Assembly (NCBI GenBank): GCA_963970005.1
Contig: CAXAMN010018668.1
Span: 800,923-864,922, forward strand
Direction: 5' to 3'
Origin: Durusdinium trenchii
Taxonomy: Eukaryota; Sar; Dinophyceae; Suessiales; Symbiodiniaceae
DNA: 64,000 nucleotides
Below the pieces are notes generated by a model. That model saw only the letters and a list, made by a program, of their open reading frames with translations. It had not been told where the DNA came from and ran no database searches. Below, piece by piece: positions 1 through 11,346 of this stretch; positions within the stretch are counted from its first letter, which is position 1, and each line of letters opens with the position of its first letter. The position numbers and the translations under genes are program-made.

Positions 1-66
1 CAACAAGGCTCACAAAGACAAAGAACCAAGGGTAACCCATTTAAAAAGGATCGAAAGCTCCTAAGG

Positions 67-182
67 CACAAAGAGCACAGAAGAGACGGAAACAAAGCAA
101 ATCAACTTAAGATGAGAACTTTTTGACACCAAGGCCCACAAGAAGACACAAAGAGCACAGAAGAGAGGGAAACAAAGCAAAC
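67..182. repeat. direct repeat of about 33 bp, spaced 81 bp apart
   Basis: The segment starting CACAAAGAGCACAGAAGAGA at about 67 returns at about 148 with one C/G difference, and both copies continue into GGAAACAAAGCAAA. A shorter relative (CACAAAGACAAAG) precedes them at about 11. This is a purine-rich local tandem duplication and no gene is associated. Confidence 0.7.
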
Positions 183-884
183 CATTAGGGAACTGGGCCA
201 TTTAGAAGAACCGCGCCCGCTCGCTTCTCGCTTTCCGTTGCTTGCCGGACTGGTTTGCAGATTGATCAACTGATCAACCATAGTCATAGTCATAGATGGT
301 CATAGTCATGGTCCAAATGATTGAGAGGTGCTACTGCTCCGGCTCAACATGGCTCGACTGTCGGTGCAGGCCATGCCAGACTGCCGCCACGAGTTCGTCA
401 AGCGTGGGCTTGCTGCTTCTTTAGACTGGCCTCCTCCCGTGCGCCGAAGGTGCTTGGCACCGGTCTCAGTTCGAACAGCTTAGAGGCTTAGAGAATGCAG
501 AATGCAGGCTTTTCCTGCAGTAAGGCATGCAGGCACATAGCTGTGCACATGCAGCCTTTTCTCTTCCATAGCAATCTTTGAAGCTGGCACAGCTGGCCGA
601 GGTTTTGATGGGCCAGCTCATGGAGAAGGCAGAGTCTCGTGAAATGCACCTGAATTCTTGAGAAAAACACGACGTCAAGCGATTTTTGAGATGTTCTGAG
701 GTTTAGTCAGCGAGGATAGGTAGATGAGGTAGATTGGAGTCAAACTGGTCCATGCTCTTTTCCTCTCCTTGCCAGGGCATCCTCACGAAGGAAGATTTTC
801 AATGGGGAGTTATACACCTTCTTGGACAGCTGGAGGACACTGTGCCCGCACAGTCGCACATGCTGGGCTGACAAGCCCACTAAC

Positions 885-930
885 CTAATAGCGATGGCCT
901 CCAACCTAGTAGTGATGGACCTAATAGTGG
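885..930. repeat. CTAGTAG-type interspersed repeat, 'GATGGCCTCCAACCTAG' form
   Basis: Contains GCGATGGCCTCCAACCTAG followed by tAGTgATGGacCTAATAG. The same word in either orientation appears near 11.7, 51.1 and 62.5 kb. At 62.5 kb it runs directly into GCTACTAGCAACAAG, which links it to the other form of the repeat. Short, non-coding and orientation-independent. Confidence 0.65.
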
Positions 931-1861
931 CTATATACCATTGTATATACGATCACGAGCGTATTGCCCAACCACAGGTCGAAGCAACTATGTGAGTCCC
1001 CACATGCGATCCTGTTTGCTTGATTCATATGCTCCTGTGTCGAAGTAATTACTGGAATCTCAAGAAGACCTTCGAGCAGTCTGCAGTTACATTTAGTGGT
1101 TGGACTTCAATTTTGACCGGCCATCAATTTGTCTGGCAGGATCTGACTCTGGATTGCCCTGATGTTGCCAAAATAGCAGCCGAACATCTTCGCAGCCTTC
1201 TTTCTAAGGAGCGATTGCGTGGCCCCATCAACAGGGACTTCGTTGTACCAACTTGCATGCTGAAGGGTTCTGTTCATCATGGTATGGACAAAATTGCCGG
1301 CGTGTCTTGCTCTAGAAAAATAGATACATTAACCTACTCAACTGAAACTTTGTCAAATGCTAGTCGCTGCTTGCCCAGCGCTTGAAGAGACAGATGCTGC
1401 AGAGCCTGAGGACCTTGTGACAACCAATTTTGCCGCAGTCTCATCAAACATATCAAACAAATTGTGGCAAGAGTGACTCTATATCGTGAATCGGCTCTCA
1501 GATTGCCGTAGATCACCCGCCATAGTCACATGCCCAAGTGTGGACTTGCTGGCCTTAGATTCAGGTGCTCCGGTGCAAGATGCTGAACATCGGCGGGGAA
1601 GCTGGACTAAAGGTCCTAGCCCGAATCTCAGCCCCAAAACGCTGCCACCTGCAATTAAGGCGGCAAGGTGTCTCCGTGGCATGTTCGAGTACCCGCCCCT
1701 GACCTTTTCTTCTACACTGAAGACCCTATCATCAACTTGATCGAACCACCACGGGGTCGTTTTTGCATTATAACTTTGTGCTTGGGCGATGGGAACAGAT
1801 GCTCAGTGTATCAAAGCAGCCTTTTGCTTGACATGCATTGATGCTGCAAAACCCTCGAAGT

Positions 1862-1985
1862 ATCAGGAAGGCCACTACTAGGACGCTACTAGGAGCAAAG
1901 GGCATCGCTACTAGCAACAAGGACGCTACTAGGGGCTCCTGGCCTTACTACTAGGAGCAAGGACGTTACTACTAGGAGCTTTTTC
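1862..1985. repeat. CTAGTAG-type interspersed repeat cluster
   Basis: Four or five tandem units of the form GCTACTAGGAGCAAGGAC alternate with GGGCTCCTGGCC. The end, a TACTACTAGGAG word running into a T-run, closely matches the locus at 61.31-61.37 kb, including the run of T. Orientation is opposite to the copies at 13.0 and 15.0 kb. Confidence 0.75.
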
Positions 1986-2587
1986 CGTCCAGAAAGTTGA
2001 CTCTCAGGGCGACGCCTTAGAGCCTGCTTCAGCTGCTCCAGTGAATCTCAGCAAGGTGGGGGGGGGCTCAGATGGGCTCGTTGCTCGTTCCCTCGGACCG
2101 TCGGAGAACCGCAAACTGCTCCGTGCCAGGTGGCGAAAGCCATTGAAGCAAGACATCAGGATACAGACAAGGATTCTCAGGACGAGCGACTATGAGGTGG
2201 TTTTCTGTTAGTAGATTATGTGACATATTATGTGTGCTTTGCGAGGCCGATTGACAGTTTGCCAGCTGCAGTTGGCAAACTTTTGGAACAGCTTTGTCTA
2301 TGATATGAGGGATATGAATCAACCGATTGCAGTAGATTAGATAAAAGAGTCAGCCCTTGCACAGCGTAGCTGTTGGAAGGTTTGCAAATGGATCCACCCG
2401 AAGCACCCAGCATGTGTTTGTTGACCATGTCATCCGCAAGTGTTTCGGTTGAATATACATCTGTTCGGGGTAGAGCTTCAAGAGATTCTGGAGTGAACAT
2501 CCTACTTGCACGGAAGGGTCAGACTTGGTCAGACCAACTGGACATCCTGCCTGGTTCGCTCTTGGATCGGGCAGGAACAGTCCAAAG

Positions 2588-2897
2588 ATGTAAAGCCTGA
2601 AGAGTCCAAGGAATCGGAATCTCCTTCGAAGGAGGCGGACCCACCTGAAGCGGATTTCCACCGATCGATCGTGTCAAAACAAGGGACCCACAGGGGGACC
2701 CGGGCTTGAGATTCCTCGTTTTGATACCCAGCACGAGTCCCTCTACATTTTTGGAGGTGAGTATGGGCGATCAATGTGAGTAGATTCTGTTGGTGTCCAA
2801 CTCATAGTTGGCTTTGGCGAGAGATTGCACGAGCCAGGTGAAGCAGAATGGTGATTCTAAGGAGTCCAAAGAAGATGGAGACTCAAAGGATCCTGGT
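2588..2897 (+). CDS. possible two exons of an acidic, Lys/Ser-rich protein
   Basis: Unrecognised. From the acceptor GGGCAG, bases 2588-2690 read as a charged stretch with motifs such as EQSKDVKPEESKESE and SPSKEADPPEADF. From the acceptor CCAG, bases 2842-2896 read VKQNGDSKESKEDGDSKD and end at AAG/GTGCCC. Both pieces are in phase 0 and share the same unusual Lys/Glu/Ser/Asp composition, which suggests exons of one disordered linker. No start, stop or conserved domain was seen, and a further exon near 3.11 kb is only a guess. Composition bias alone can produce such frames, so confidence is low. Confidence 0.3.
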
Positions 2898-2984
2898 GAT
2901 GCAAAGGTGCCCAGGGTTCTATCATGTGTATGCCCTTGCTCTGGGCCCAAGGAAGGAGTCTGCTACTAGCCAAAGTCTATCCCT

Positions 2985-3095
2985 CCCGCCCCTCTCTCCC
3001 TTTTGTTTTTCCATCCTCTCCCTCCTTCCTCTCCCTCCCCCCTTCCCTTTTGATGTTATCTTTCTTTTCTTTTCTTCTCTCTCTCTCTCTCTTCC
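2985..3095. repeat. pyrimidine-rich low-complexity tract
   Basis: A long run of C and T (CCTCTCTCCC, TTTTCTTTTC, then CTCTCTCTCTC). Open frames across it encode only Ser/Leu/Pro-rich or, on the other strand, Arg/Glu/Gly-rich low-complexity peptide and are not credible. Confidence 0.8.
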
Positions 3096-3339
3096 TTTGA
3101 TACCGCAGACAAAGTCAAAATTTATGCAATCATCAATGCCAAGAACTCTGCTAAACTGGCGATGTGTGGGCAGCAGCATTTCTTTCCATGCATTTCTTGC
3201 AGTCTTTAGTGCTGCATAGAGCAATCAATATCGGCCTTGACAAGCGATCAATGTCCACGGATGGCCCATCAATGTCTGCACCCTCGTGGCCCACCTCGTG
3301 GCCCCGCCTTCCCTTTTGTCGCCTCCAGGCGGGCGTCAA

Positions 3340-4060
3340 CGGCGTGAAAGCCGGTGGCCGACTGTCGGGCGGCATCTCGCTTCGACCCGGCGGTGGTCTC
3401 AGGCTCGAGTGGGCTGGGACCCAACGTGGAAACTCTGGAAAGACGTGGAAAGACAGAAGACAAGAGCAGATGCAATTGACTTTTTTTCATCTTTTTTCCC
3501 TTTCATTTGGTGTTCGCTTGGCGAAGACAAGAACGTCTTGCAAGACGTAGTTACGTGAAACCCATCATCGTGTGTGACATCCATTTCCTGATGGCTTCTT
3601 CAGAAGATCCGTACTTGCCTTTGGGAAGCTTTAACATGATGGGACAGAACAGGCTTTTGGTCACCTTGAAACCCTGGTAGCTCGGATTAGCTCGGCATCC
3701 CTGTCCAATTGGCAAATTTTGGAGGTCAACCACAGTCACAGGGTTTAATCTATGGCCGCCACTTCACAGGTGTAGCACATGCATTTAATACTATTTTATA
3801 TTTCCTTTCCAACCCCCCAATAGATTACAAAAAGAACACCAAACTTGTTCAAATGGATGCTTTCTCTTTCATTGAACATGATGGCATCGCCGCGGGACTT
3901 GGCATCGCCACGCACTGCGCTGATCCCGGTGCCGAGACTTGGCGAAGTCCGAAGCGCCAGGCCGGGCGGAGGCCTCACTGGAGGCCTCTCTGGAAACGGC
4001 CTCTCCCTGCGGCCAGGCGGTGGAGGCGCAAAACGAAGGAAACGAAGGACGAAACGAAGG
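3340..4060. repeat. pair of related GC-rich segments about 600 bp apart
   Basis: Two GC-rich islands (about 3345-3410 and 3958-4030) each contain GGCGG-type repeats and would translate in one + frame to Gly-rich peptide ending SLRPGGG. They stand out from the AT-richer DNA between them. They could be copies of a short repeat or, less likely, exons of one Gly-rich protein. No splice arrangement joining them was found. Confidence 0.4.
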
Positions 4061-7000
4061 AACTACAACAACATGAAATATGAAATCGTTCGAGAGATCG
4101 AAGGACGTTTGCAGACGACCTAACAGCCAGTGGATTGTTCATGATTTTTCAATGATTCAATGATTTATCCATACTTTTCCCAGTGCTGTCCCAAGACTTG
4201 CGCGACTCCCCCTAAAAGAGTGCCCCATCCGGGTGTCGCACTCCGGCGAGACACTGCAGGAGTGGCTCTGACGGCTCCGGTGCGAGAGTTGGGGAACTGA
4301 GAGTCGGTGGACGCGCGAAGGAGGTCGGAAGGAGGTCGGAAGGGTCCGCCCATCGAGTGGTCCAGATGGAAAAGTCTCCGAATTCATTATGATTCATTTT
4401 CAAGAATAATTCATCAAACATTCATGCCAATTTCTTGGAATGCCAGTTTACATGGGCTCTTATGTAATCTTATGTCTCTTTGCACCAGAGCTGTAATTCC
4501 TTTCTGTCCTGCCCTCGGATTTCTTCGGTGTGGTTGGCAGCTCGGCTTTGGTGGATCATCCCCAACTGGATGGATGGATTTCTCTTCGCTGATTGAAGTT
4601 GGTAGCTGGCAACAACAGTGGTAAATCAATCAGAAGTGTTTGGATGGTCCAACCACTGGCAGGCCAAAATTGGGCTTGTGGTGTGTGTGGTTTTCGGCTG
4701 GAATGATCACACTGCAACCCTGAGGTCCGCAACCACAACCTCGGGGAATTCAGGCTATCCAAAGGAGGCGTTTGGGTGGGACATGATCATATCCTGAGTG
4801 TGTGTGGGTATATTCATAACTAAAAAAATGTATACACAAAGAATATAAAGTATGTTGGTTGACGCTAGGAGTGACGCCAGAACGCTTGTCGTTCAGTCGT
4901 TCAGTCCAAAAGATGTATGCTCGGTCGGAGCTTGCGCAGGCACCTGTGAAGAAGACCCCACCAGCGCCAGTCCAGAAGGCTTGGCTTGCTGGAAGTATGC
5001 TAAAAGCACAGTCTGTACCCATGCCTGTACACAACCAATAACACAGTCTACAACTCTGCAAATACGTGACTCCCAAAATGGTTTACCGTGAATATTGGGG
5101 GCAAATTGCTTCAGTTTTTGATCGTTTTTGCTTCGTGGAGGACGATTGGCGTCAAGATGCTGCTGAACATCAGAACGCCAAGCAGCCAGAGGTCTCAGTG
5201 TCCGATCCGTTGTCGAATTACACTTACACAACTTGGAATCATGGTGATGGCATGTGTTTCTTTTGTATATGACTTATTATCTGTTTATTGATTGAACATG
5301 ATACTGCAAAGATACTCATGATTTTAGCATCCAATAGTCAAGTTGCTGTCACAACGTCCATTGATGTTTGTGCGTCTGACAGATTAACACAGTTTCAAAT
5401 GTTTCGAAGCTGCTGTACTGAGGAAGATGCAGAAGGGAGACAAAGGCCGGGTGTCTATTAGCCACCCAAGGAAGCAGCCACAAAACAGCGTGCGAAGCGC
5501 GCTATTCATCTTCCTACAGATTGGATTCTGCTGCATTAAGAACAACAGCTTTGGGACTAATGATCGCACAGTTACCCTCATAATATGAATGTCATTCCAG
5601 GCTTCACTTCCTCGGTTTAGGATACTTAAGAATGCAACTTCTGCAGTGATTGATGTGTCTCACCCCAAATATGTTTTTTGGTTGTCCACCAACTACTTTG
5701 TGTCTTCTTTAGATGATCATTATTTTGTCATCTGTGTAGATGTGCGATCCATGGAATTAAACCTGAACCCAACCTCCCATTTGCGTACGCATCCTATTCC
5801 ATTCTTCTTGTATACAGTCGAAGGGAATGACAAGACATGGTTTGAAGACCACAATATAATGATGCAGCATTTTGCTTTGCATCAACCATGCTTCAACCCG
5901 ATTGAACATCAGATTGCACCACCTTGAGGCATTTTGTGATTGGCAGCATAAGACTTGTGCGGACAGGTGGAAAGAATTCGCAAGCTGGCAAGCGGTCAGC
6001 CCGGCACATGTTGGATTCACTGTGAATCATGAGAGGCTGCAGACTAATGGGCGGAAATCAGTAGAGGTGCGAGGAGATTGAATTTGGCAGGCCTGGCCGT
6101 GATGGGAGAGGCGGGCGGCGGCTTGGAAAAGGGCTTGAACCAAGGGATGTCATGTGGACGCATACCGTCAGGGCGCTTGGACGAGGACGACGAGGACCTC
6201 CAACTCCAAGTCTCCGAGAACAGCTGGGCTGCACAACAAGCTAAGCGGCACGAGCACATACGTGGTACCAACGAGGCCAGACGAGACCGGACCGGTGATG
6301 GCGGATGAGACCATAGTTTTGCACCACAGATTTCTGGAGACTTGAGGAGCAAGCCATCCCTTTGCTTTGTTTTTTGCTTTGTTTGCTTCCCCTTCAGAAG
6401 AGCTCCCACTGTGGGAGCCACAAGCGGCTTGTGGAAGATGGACCTTGTGCGCCATGCTGCAAGGTGTCAGCCGAAGAGGAGGACGACAAGGAGCATGAGG
6501 GAGGAATCACACTGAATTGCCGGCAGTGGAGTTTTTGAATATACCCTCCCTCAAACAATCATAGTCTTCCAGGGGCCTATGTTCGACTTCCATGATTGTT
6601 TCAGGGAGTGTAGTGCTTTTTGATGTTAATTGCATCTCTTTCACAAGAATGTCTCACTTGTTAACCTACAGGCCTACAGGAGCTACATTATATATCACAA
6701 CTTCAGAGACATCGTTCTTTGTGTCGAGCAGTCGGGCCAGGAAATCGCTCGGCGAATGAAGCGGAACACTTAACACCAGCTTCCGGAGTTTGGCTGTCAT
6801 TGAACAGACGAGACTGCTCCAGCATTTTTCTGAACCCTCTTCTGGATACTCCCCCTTCTGCGCATTGCTTTGTGCCTTTACCGTCTTGCCAGCCTGAACT
6901 CCTGAACAGTTGCATTGCGCAGTGTGCAACCTAGTGTCTTCCAGTGCAATACTGAGGAGCATTCTGAACAAGCTGACTCTTGAAAAGTTTGATGATCTCA

Positions 7001-7302
7001 CTAGGCAGACGCCCCAACATGCGCTCAGAAAGCTTGGCACCGCCAAATCCATTTAAAATGGACGCTTGGGTTTGGGGAATGGGGTTTGGGGAATGGAGGA
7101 GCAGGGGTTGTTTGAGCATGATCAAAGCACACGACCCAAAGCTTTCAATGTTGGGAGTGAAAAGTAGGAGATGCACGTGTAGATTTTTGGACTTGCGATG
7201 AAATGACGCCAGCTGCTCTGATGGGTCTTCCCTCACCTTCGCTTTCTCCCCAAATCTGCACTTCCATCACTCGTCGGTATATAGGCCAGTCTAGACTTAT
7301 GT

Positions 7303-7640
7303 TTGCAGGCAGCTCTGCGAGTGTGGCATCTCGAAAGAGGCACACCTCAAGCCGCTCGGAGAGACGACACCATGTGTGAGACTGTTGGGGCACATGCGCA
7401 AGACGGATACCAGGTATGCAATGAGGCAATCACTTGTGGGGCATCAGCTTCTAAGAGTGTTCGAACCATAGACTTGACGGACTTGCCGTCCAAGTCCGGC
7501 TTTATGGGGTCGTTGGATGCCACAGCCGAGTCAGCCGAGGGACTTCAGGAACCAATGAGGATCTTGCACGGACAAGAAAGCATTGTGCAGAATCACCAAC
7601 TTCTTGCAGAAGCGAGGCAGCTTACTATATATATATATAA
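7303..7640 (+). CDS. unidentified open stretch, possible single exon
   Basis: An uninterrupted + frame of about 110 codons with mixed, protein-like composition (for example RTIDLTDLPSKSGFMG and EGLQEPMRILHGQE) that dissolves into an AT dinucleotide run after about 7625. A GCAG acceptor-like site lies at about 7309. No family motif, partner exon or conserved domain was recognised. It may be an exon of an unknown gene or chance. Confidence 0.25.
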
Positions 7641-8754
7641 TATATATATATAGCTACATCCAGCTGCTATCGGAACTCTTGTTGGCTTCCAGAAACACCT
7701 CTTTCACAAGCACAGCAACATGCTCACAATTAAATTACAACTGATCTATAGCATTTAACATCGTTGAACATCAACATGTGTAACCTTGTTTGCCAAGCCT
7801 GCCAAAAACCTGGCATCGAGTTATATATATATACTATATATGTATTATCTTGCCCTCAGTACTCGGGAACAGTCTGGTACTCCTTTGTGGACTTACGGGT
7901 GGATTCGATTTTCATTTTGTCAAAAAAGCAAAACTGCACATTACGGCCGCCCAGAAATCACCGGTAAACTGAAGCTCATTGGTCAAAAGTAACATGCAAA
8001 GAGCTGCTTAAGGGGTGTGACATCCCAGGAGTTTGGCCCACTCTTTTCAAAACAAGTTGCCATGGCAGCCTTGACCAAGGATCTTGATGACCGAGGTCTT
8101 CGAGAAGGTCGGAGGATCAAGGGGGATCAAGGGGGGAGGAGCAGGGGTGGTTGGATGTGCGAACGTCACGACTGGATCTTAGAGCAGGTTATGCAGGTTA
8201 TGGCCTGTCAACCCGGCATACTTTCGGGAGAGATGGGCATGGCATGAGTGCTTGTACTTGGAGGGCAAGCGCGACATGACATGCAGCGAGCAACAGATTC
8301 AATGTAACTTACATTGTTGATCATTGTTGAAGGAAATGCACCTGTGGCTTTTTTGGCCAGCTTTTTGACGATAACCAGGATAAGGTTGACATGTGACACA
8401 AATGGTTGACAATGAGGTTAATTGAACGCCGGTATATGCAGAGGTAAGGTTTCAGGGTTGCTCAGCTTTTCAGCTGGTGGCAGTGGCATCCAAAGCTGAA
8501 ACATGCATGGTGGAGTAAGCCCGTTTGATGGAGCAAAGCCTAGGGGAAGCTTGTCTTCAACTGCCCAATCTCTTGAGGCTACCACCCAGCACCATTTTAT
8601 TGAGATGTACACCAACCTCTGCGTGCACTTCAACGACTGGTGCTCTGAACACCTGAAGGTGCCTTTGGTATCATCCATGCGGAATCCATGCGAGTACAAT
8701 GCTTGAAGGTGCTTTGGTAGCTCAATGCTACCAGCTCAAGTCAATATTCTTGCG

Positions 8755-8800
8755 AGAGAGAGAGAGTGAGTGAGTGAGTGAGTGAGCGAGCGAGCGAGCA
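8755..8800. repeat. GAGA/GTGA/GCGA microsatellite
   Basis: AGAGAGAGAGAGTGAGTGAG continues into GCGAGCGAGCGAGC: a dinucleotide run grading into two tetranucleotide runs. Simple repeat with no coding role seen. Confidence 0.9.
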
Positions 8801-9163
8801 TAGATGTGAACAAGCCACAGAAAGCTCAGACACAATAATCCCAAGCGTGCCAGCTGGCAGGTCGGAAAGTTCAAACCGGTCCTCCTTCAACAGTGCCAGG
8901 CAGCTGGTGATGAAGTCTTTTTCTAGCGTGGGTAAAGATAGTGGCTTGGCCATGCAACATGTGCTTAGAGCATATTTATATAGTTGTAATTTATAGTCAT
9001 TTAGTCAAGTGCACTGATCGTGAAGAAACAGGTATTCAACAAACGTTGTTAGAGGTAATTGACAGGCCTGAAGGATTTCAGACAGTCTTTTTTGTTTTGC
9101 AGAATCCTTCTAGGAATCCTTTGAAGCCAATCTGAAAGATCCGCCAAAGGACCTATCCGACCA

Positions 9164-9436
9164 ATGTCCCAGTTTTCGCTGACAGTTCAGATTGCATGCC
9201 ATGGTGTTGGGAATAGCAGAGCAGCAGAACTTGAATTGTATGATGCCGGCCATTCTCCTCTCAACTCAAGCAACTCAAACGACGAAGGGTTTGAATTGTG
9301 CGCAGAGGCTTATATGTTTCATAGAAGCTTGGGATTGCAGGAGATGTCTCCGAAGAAAAAGGCAGCAGCCAGCCGTGAAGTCACCTCCTCGGGTGATTGT
9401 TACAAAGTTGACATGCAAGGAGAGGAGGACTTGTGA
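9164..9436 (+). CDS. unidentified open stretch, weak exon candidate
   Basis: A + frame of about 90 codons preceded by an acceptor-like TTCAG at about 9190. The peptide has a mixed composition (AAELELYDAGHSPL, EGFELCAEAYMFHRSLG) but no recognised motif. The minus strand is also open across much of this interval, so the strand is uncertain. Confidence 0.2.
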   Translation: MSQFSLTVQIACHGVGNSRAAELELYDAGHSPLNSSNSNDEGFELCAEAYMFHRSLGLQEMSPKKKAAASREVTSSGDCYKVDMQGEEDL

Positions 9437-11346
9437 TTCAGCCGAGCGACTCGTCCAAGGAATTGGAAGAGTACGAAGAAAAGAGACAGAGATATCGATT
9501 GCGGGTGGGGCTCTTATTCGTGATCTTGAGACCAAGCATACAAGCGAGATCAAGCGAGCAAAGGAACGGAGTGCTGTTTGCCGTTGTTTGCCTCTATCCT
9601 TCCCTTAAGCCGCTCAGGTGATGGGCAACATTCGGTTCGTAGGCCAACTGCTGGTGCAGAGGACACAGTCCAGGAATGTCTGTGTGGCAAGTCTGGGCGG
9701 TGCAATAGCCTCTCTTTCAGTGGCCTCTCTTCCAATGATGAGAAATCATGAGACATCTGAAACACCAAACACAAAACATGCCCGGTAGTTTATGTCATTG
9801 TCTGGCCTTGTTCTTTATTTTTTGTTTTGGAGCTCTTCCGAGGGAAATTGGGCACCACATGTACAGCAGGTATGAGACTTGCTGACTTGCTTTCGAATGT
9901 AAAGTTTGCAGGAGCAAATCTCTATCACCTTTTGGACAGGGTTTCTTTCCTTCTATAGCATGTCACATTCGGAGGAGGGTGGTTGGGTTCCAATGGACTA
10001 AAAGCTAACATTCCTGGAGACCTTTGAGGGACTTGCAAGCACAGGCCACACATAGGACCTTTTATTCGAAATGCCTTGACCTCCTCGTTTGTAAGCGGCT
10101 TGCAGGATGCTTGCATCAAAGTTCCTTATCCCTTGCGCACAGGACGGCTCACCGCTGACGTGGGGTTTTCATCCATGCTTCATGTTTGGGCCGGTGGAGG
10201 GCCTTCAGCACTGCCGACCACTGCTGTTTGGCGAATGTTCTTCAGGAGCTCCTCAGTGAGTACTCGCCTGGGTCTACCAGCTCGTTGGAAGCCTTGGCCG
10301 GGGCACCCTGAGATGGACTTCACAGTCATGCAATCAGGCCCAAATGTGTTTCTTCGGGACATGTAGATGCGCAGATAAGACATGATATGAAATGGTTGCA
10401 GGGCCTCTTTGCAAGGGGCCACACACAAAAACCATCCATCAAGTTCCACTGTTCCACATTAAATACTGCCACAGGTGGAACCCTGAGCGGAGTTCGATTC
10501 CAAACAATTGGCAAGTGGGGGCCCTCTCACACCCAGTGACCGTCCTCGTAATTCTGACATTGGAGCAGCGGCTTGCAGCTACAGTTTGAGGGCTGCAGGG
10601 ACTGCAGGGAAAGTTTGTGATGGGATGGTGGGATATATGATATTACTAATATTACCCATTTATCCATTTTCATCCAGTCTTCTCAGGCCAGTCTTCTGAC
10701 CATCACTGGCAGGGACCCACTCTTAGAATTCTGCCGATGAGCTTCAGCTTGAGGAGAGCTTGACACCTCGTTTCACATTTTGCAACAGACGGCGTCAAAT
10801 GATTTTAACAAAGGTATTTGACAAGGAAGACTTCAAGTGCCAGTCTCAAATTATGGAAAGCTGAACTGCATTTGACTCGTCAATTTGACCAGAAACATCT
10901 ATATACAAGCATGACCTTGTGGTTTGCAGGTACTACAAACAGCTCTGTGAAGTCTTCAAGAAAGTTGAAAAAATTACCAAGGACTCTCAGATCGTGTCAG
11001 ATCGTATCCCAGCCTAGTGCGATGCCATTTCTTTTTTCCGTCTCCAAATCTTCGAGGACAAATCCGTGGAAAGTCGGACAAGGTTCCTGCTCCAGGCACG
11101 TCGCATAGCGACAGAATGCACGTTCCGGGCAATACCGCATTTCTTTCGATGCGTTTGCAGCGTTTCACGAGCAGCTCAAACTGATCGAAGTTGACATCCT
11201 GAACTCGTTAGCCCCATGAACGACACTCAACTTCAAAGGTTTGACACTTTCATGAGCTCATCCCTGCAATTGCAAGACCAGATTCTTCAACAAGACTTCA
11301 AATTCTCAAGGCTGGCTTAGACTGCTTTGACTGCTGTGTGCATGCC

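Larger units (their letters stand above)
1..11346. other. gene-poor left flank, no recognised gene
   Basis: About 11 kb in which I recognise no conserved protein. It holds direct repeats near the left end, copies of the CTAGTAG-type interspersed repeat, a pyrimidine-rich tract, a GC-rich repeat pair and several short open stretches listed separately as weak exon candidates. Many open frames of 60-130 codons occur on both strands, but they overlap one another and show no family motif, so they are not called. In an intron-dense genome real exons could be hidden here as pieces of 20-100 bases that reading by eye cannot find. Confidence 0.5.

Noticed and set aside
5589-5927. 112-codon + open frame near 5.6 kb
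   Set aside because: Aromatic- and Asn-rich translation of AT-rich DNA without motif, acceptor or partner exon.
10486-10500. GTTCGATTCC, like a tRNA B box
   Set aside because: No A-box or cloverleaf can be drawn upstream or downstream; similar words at 14055, 41145 and 56382 also fail.
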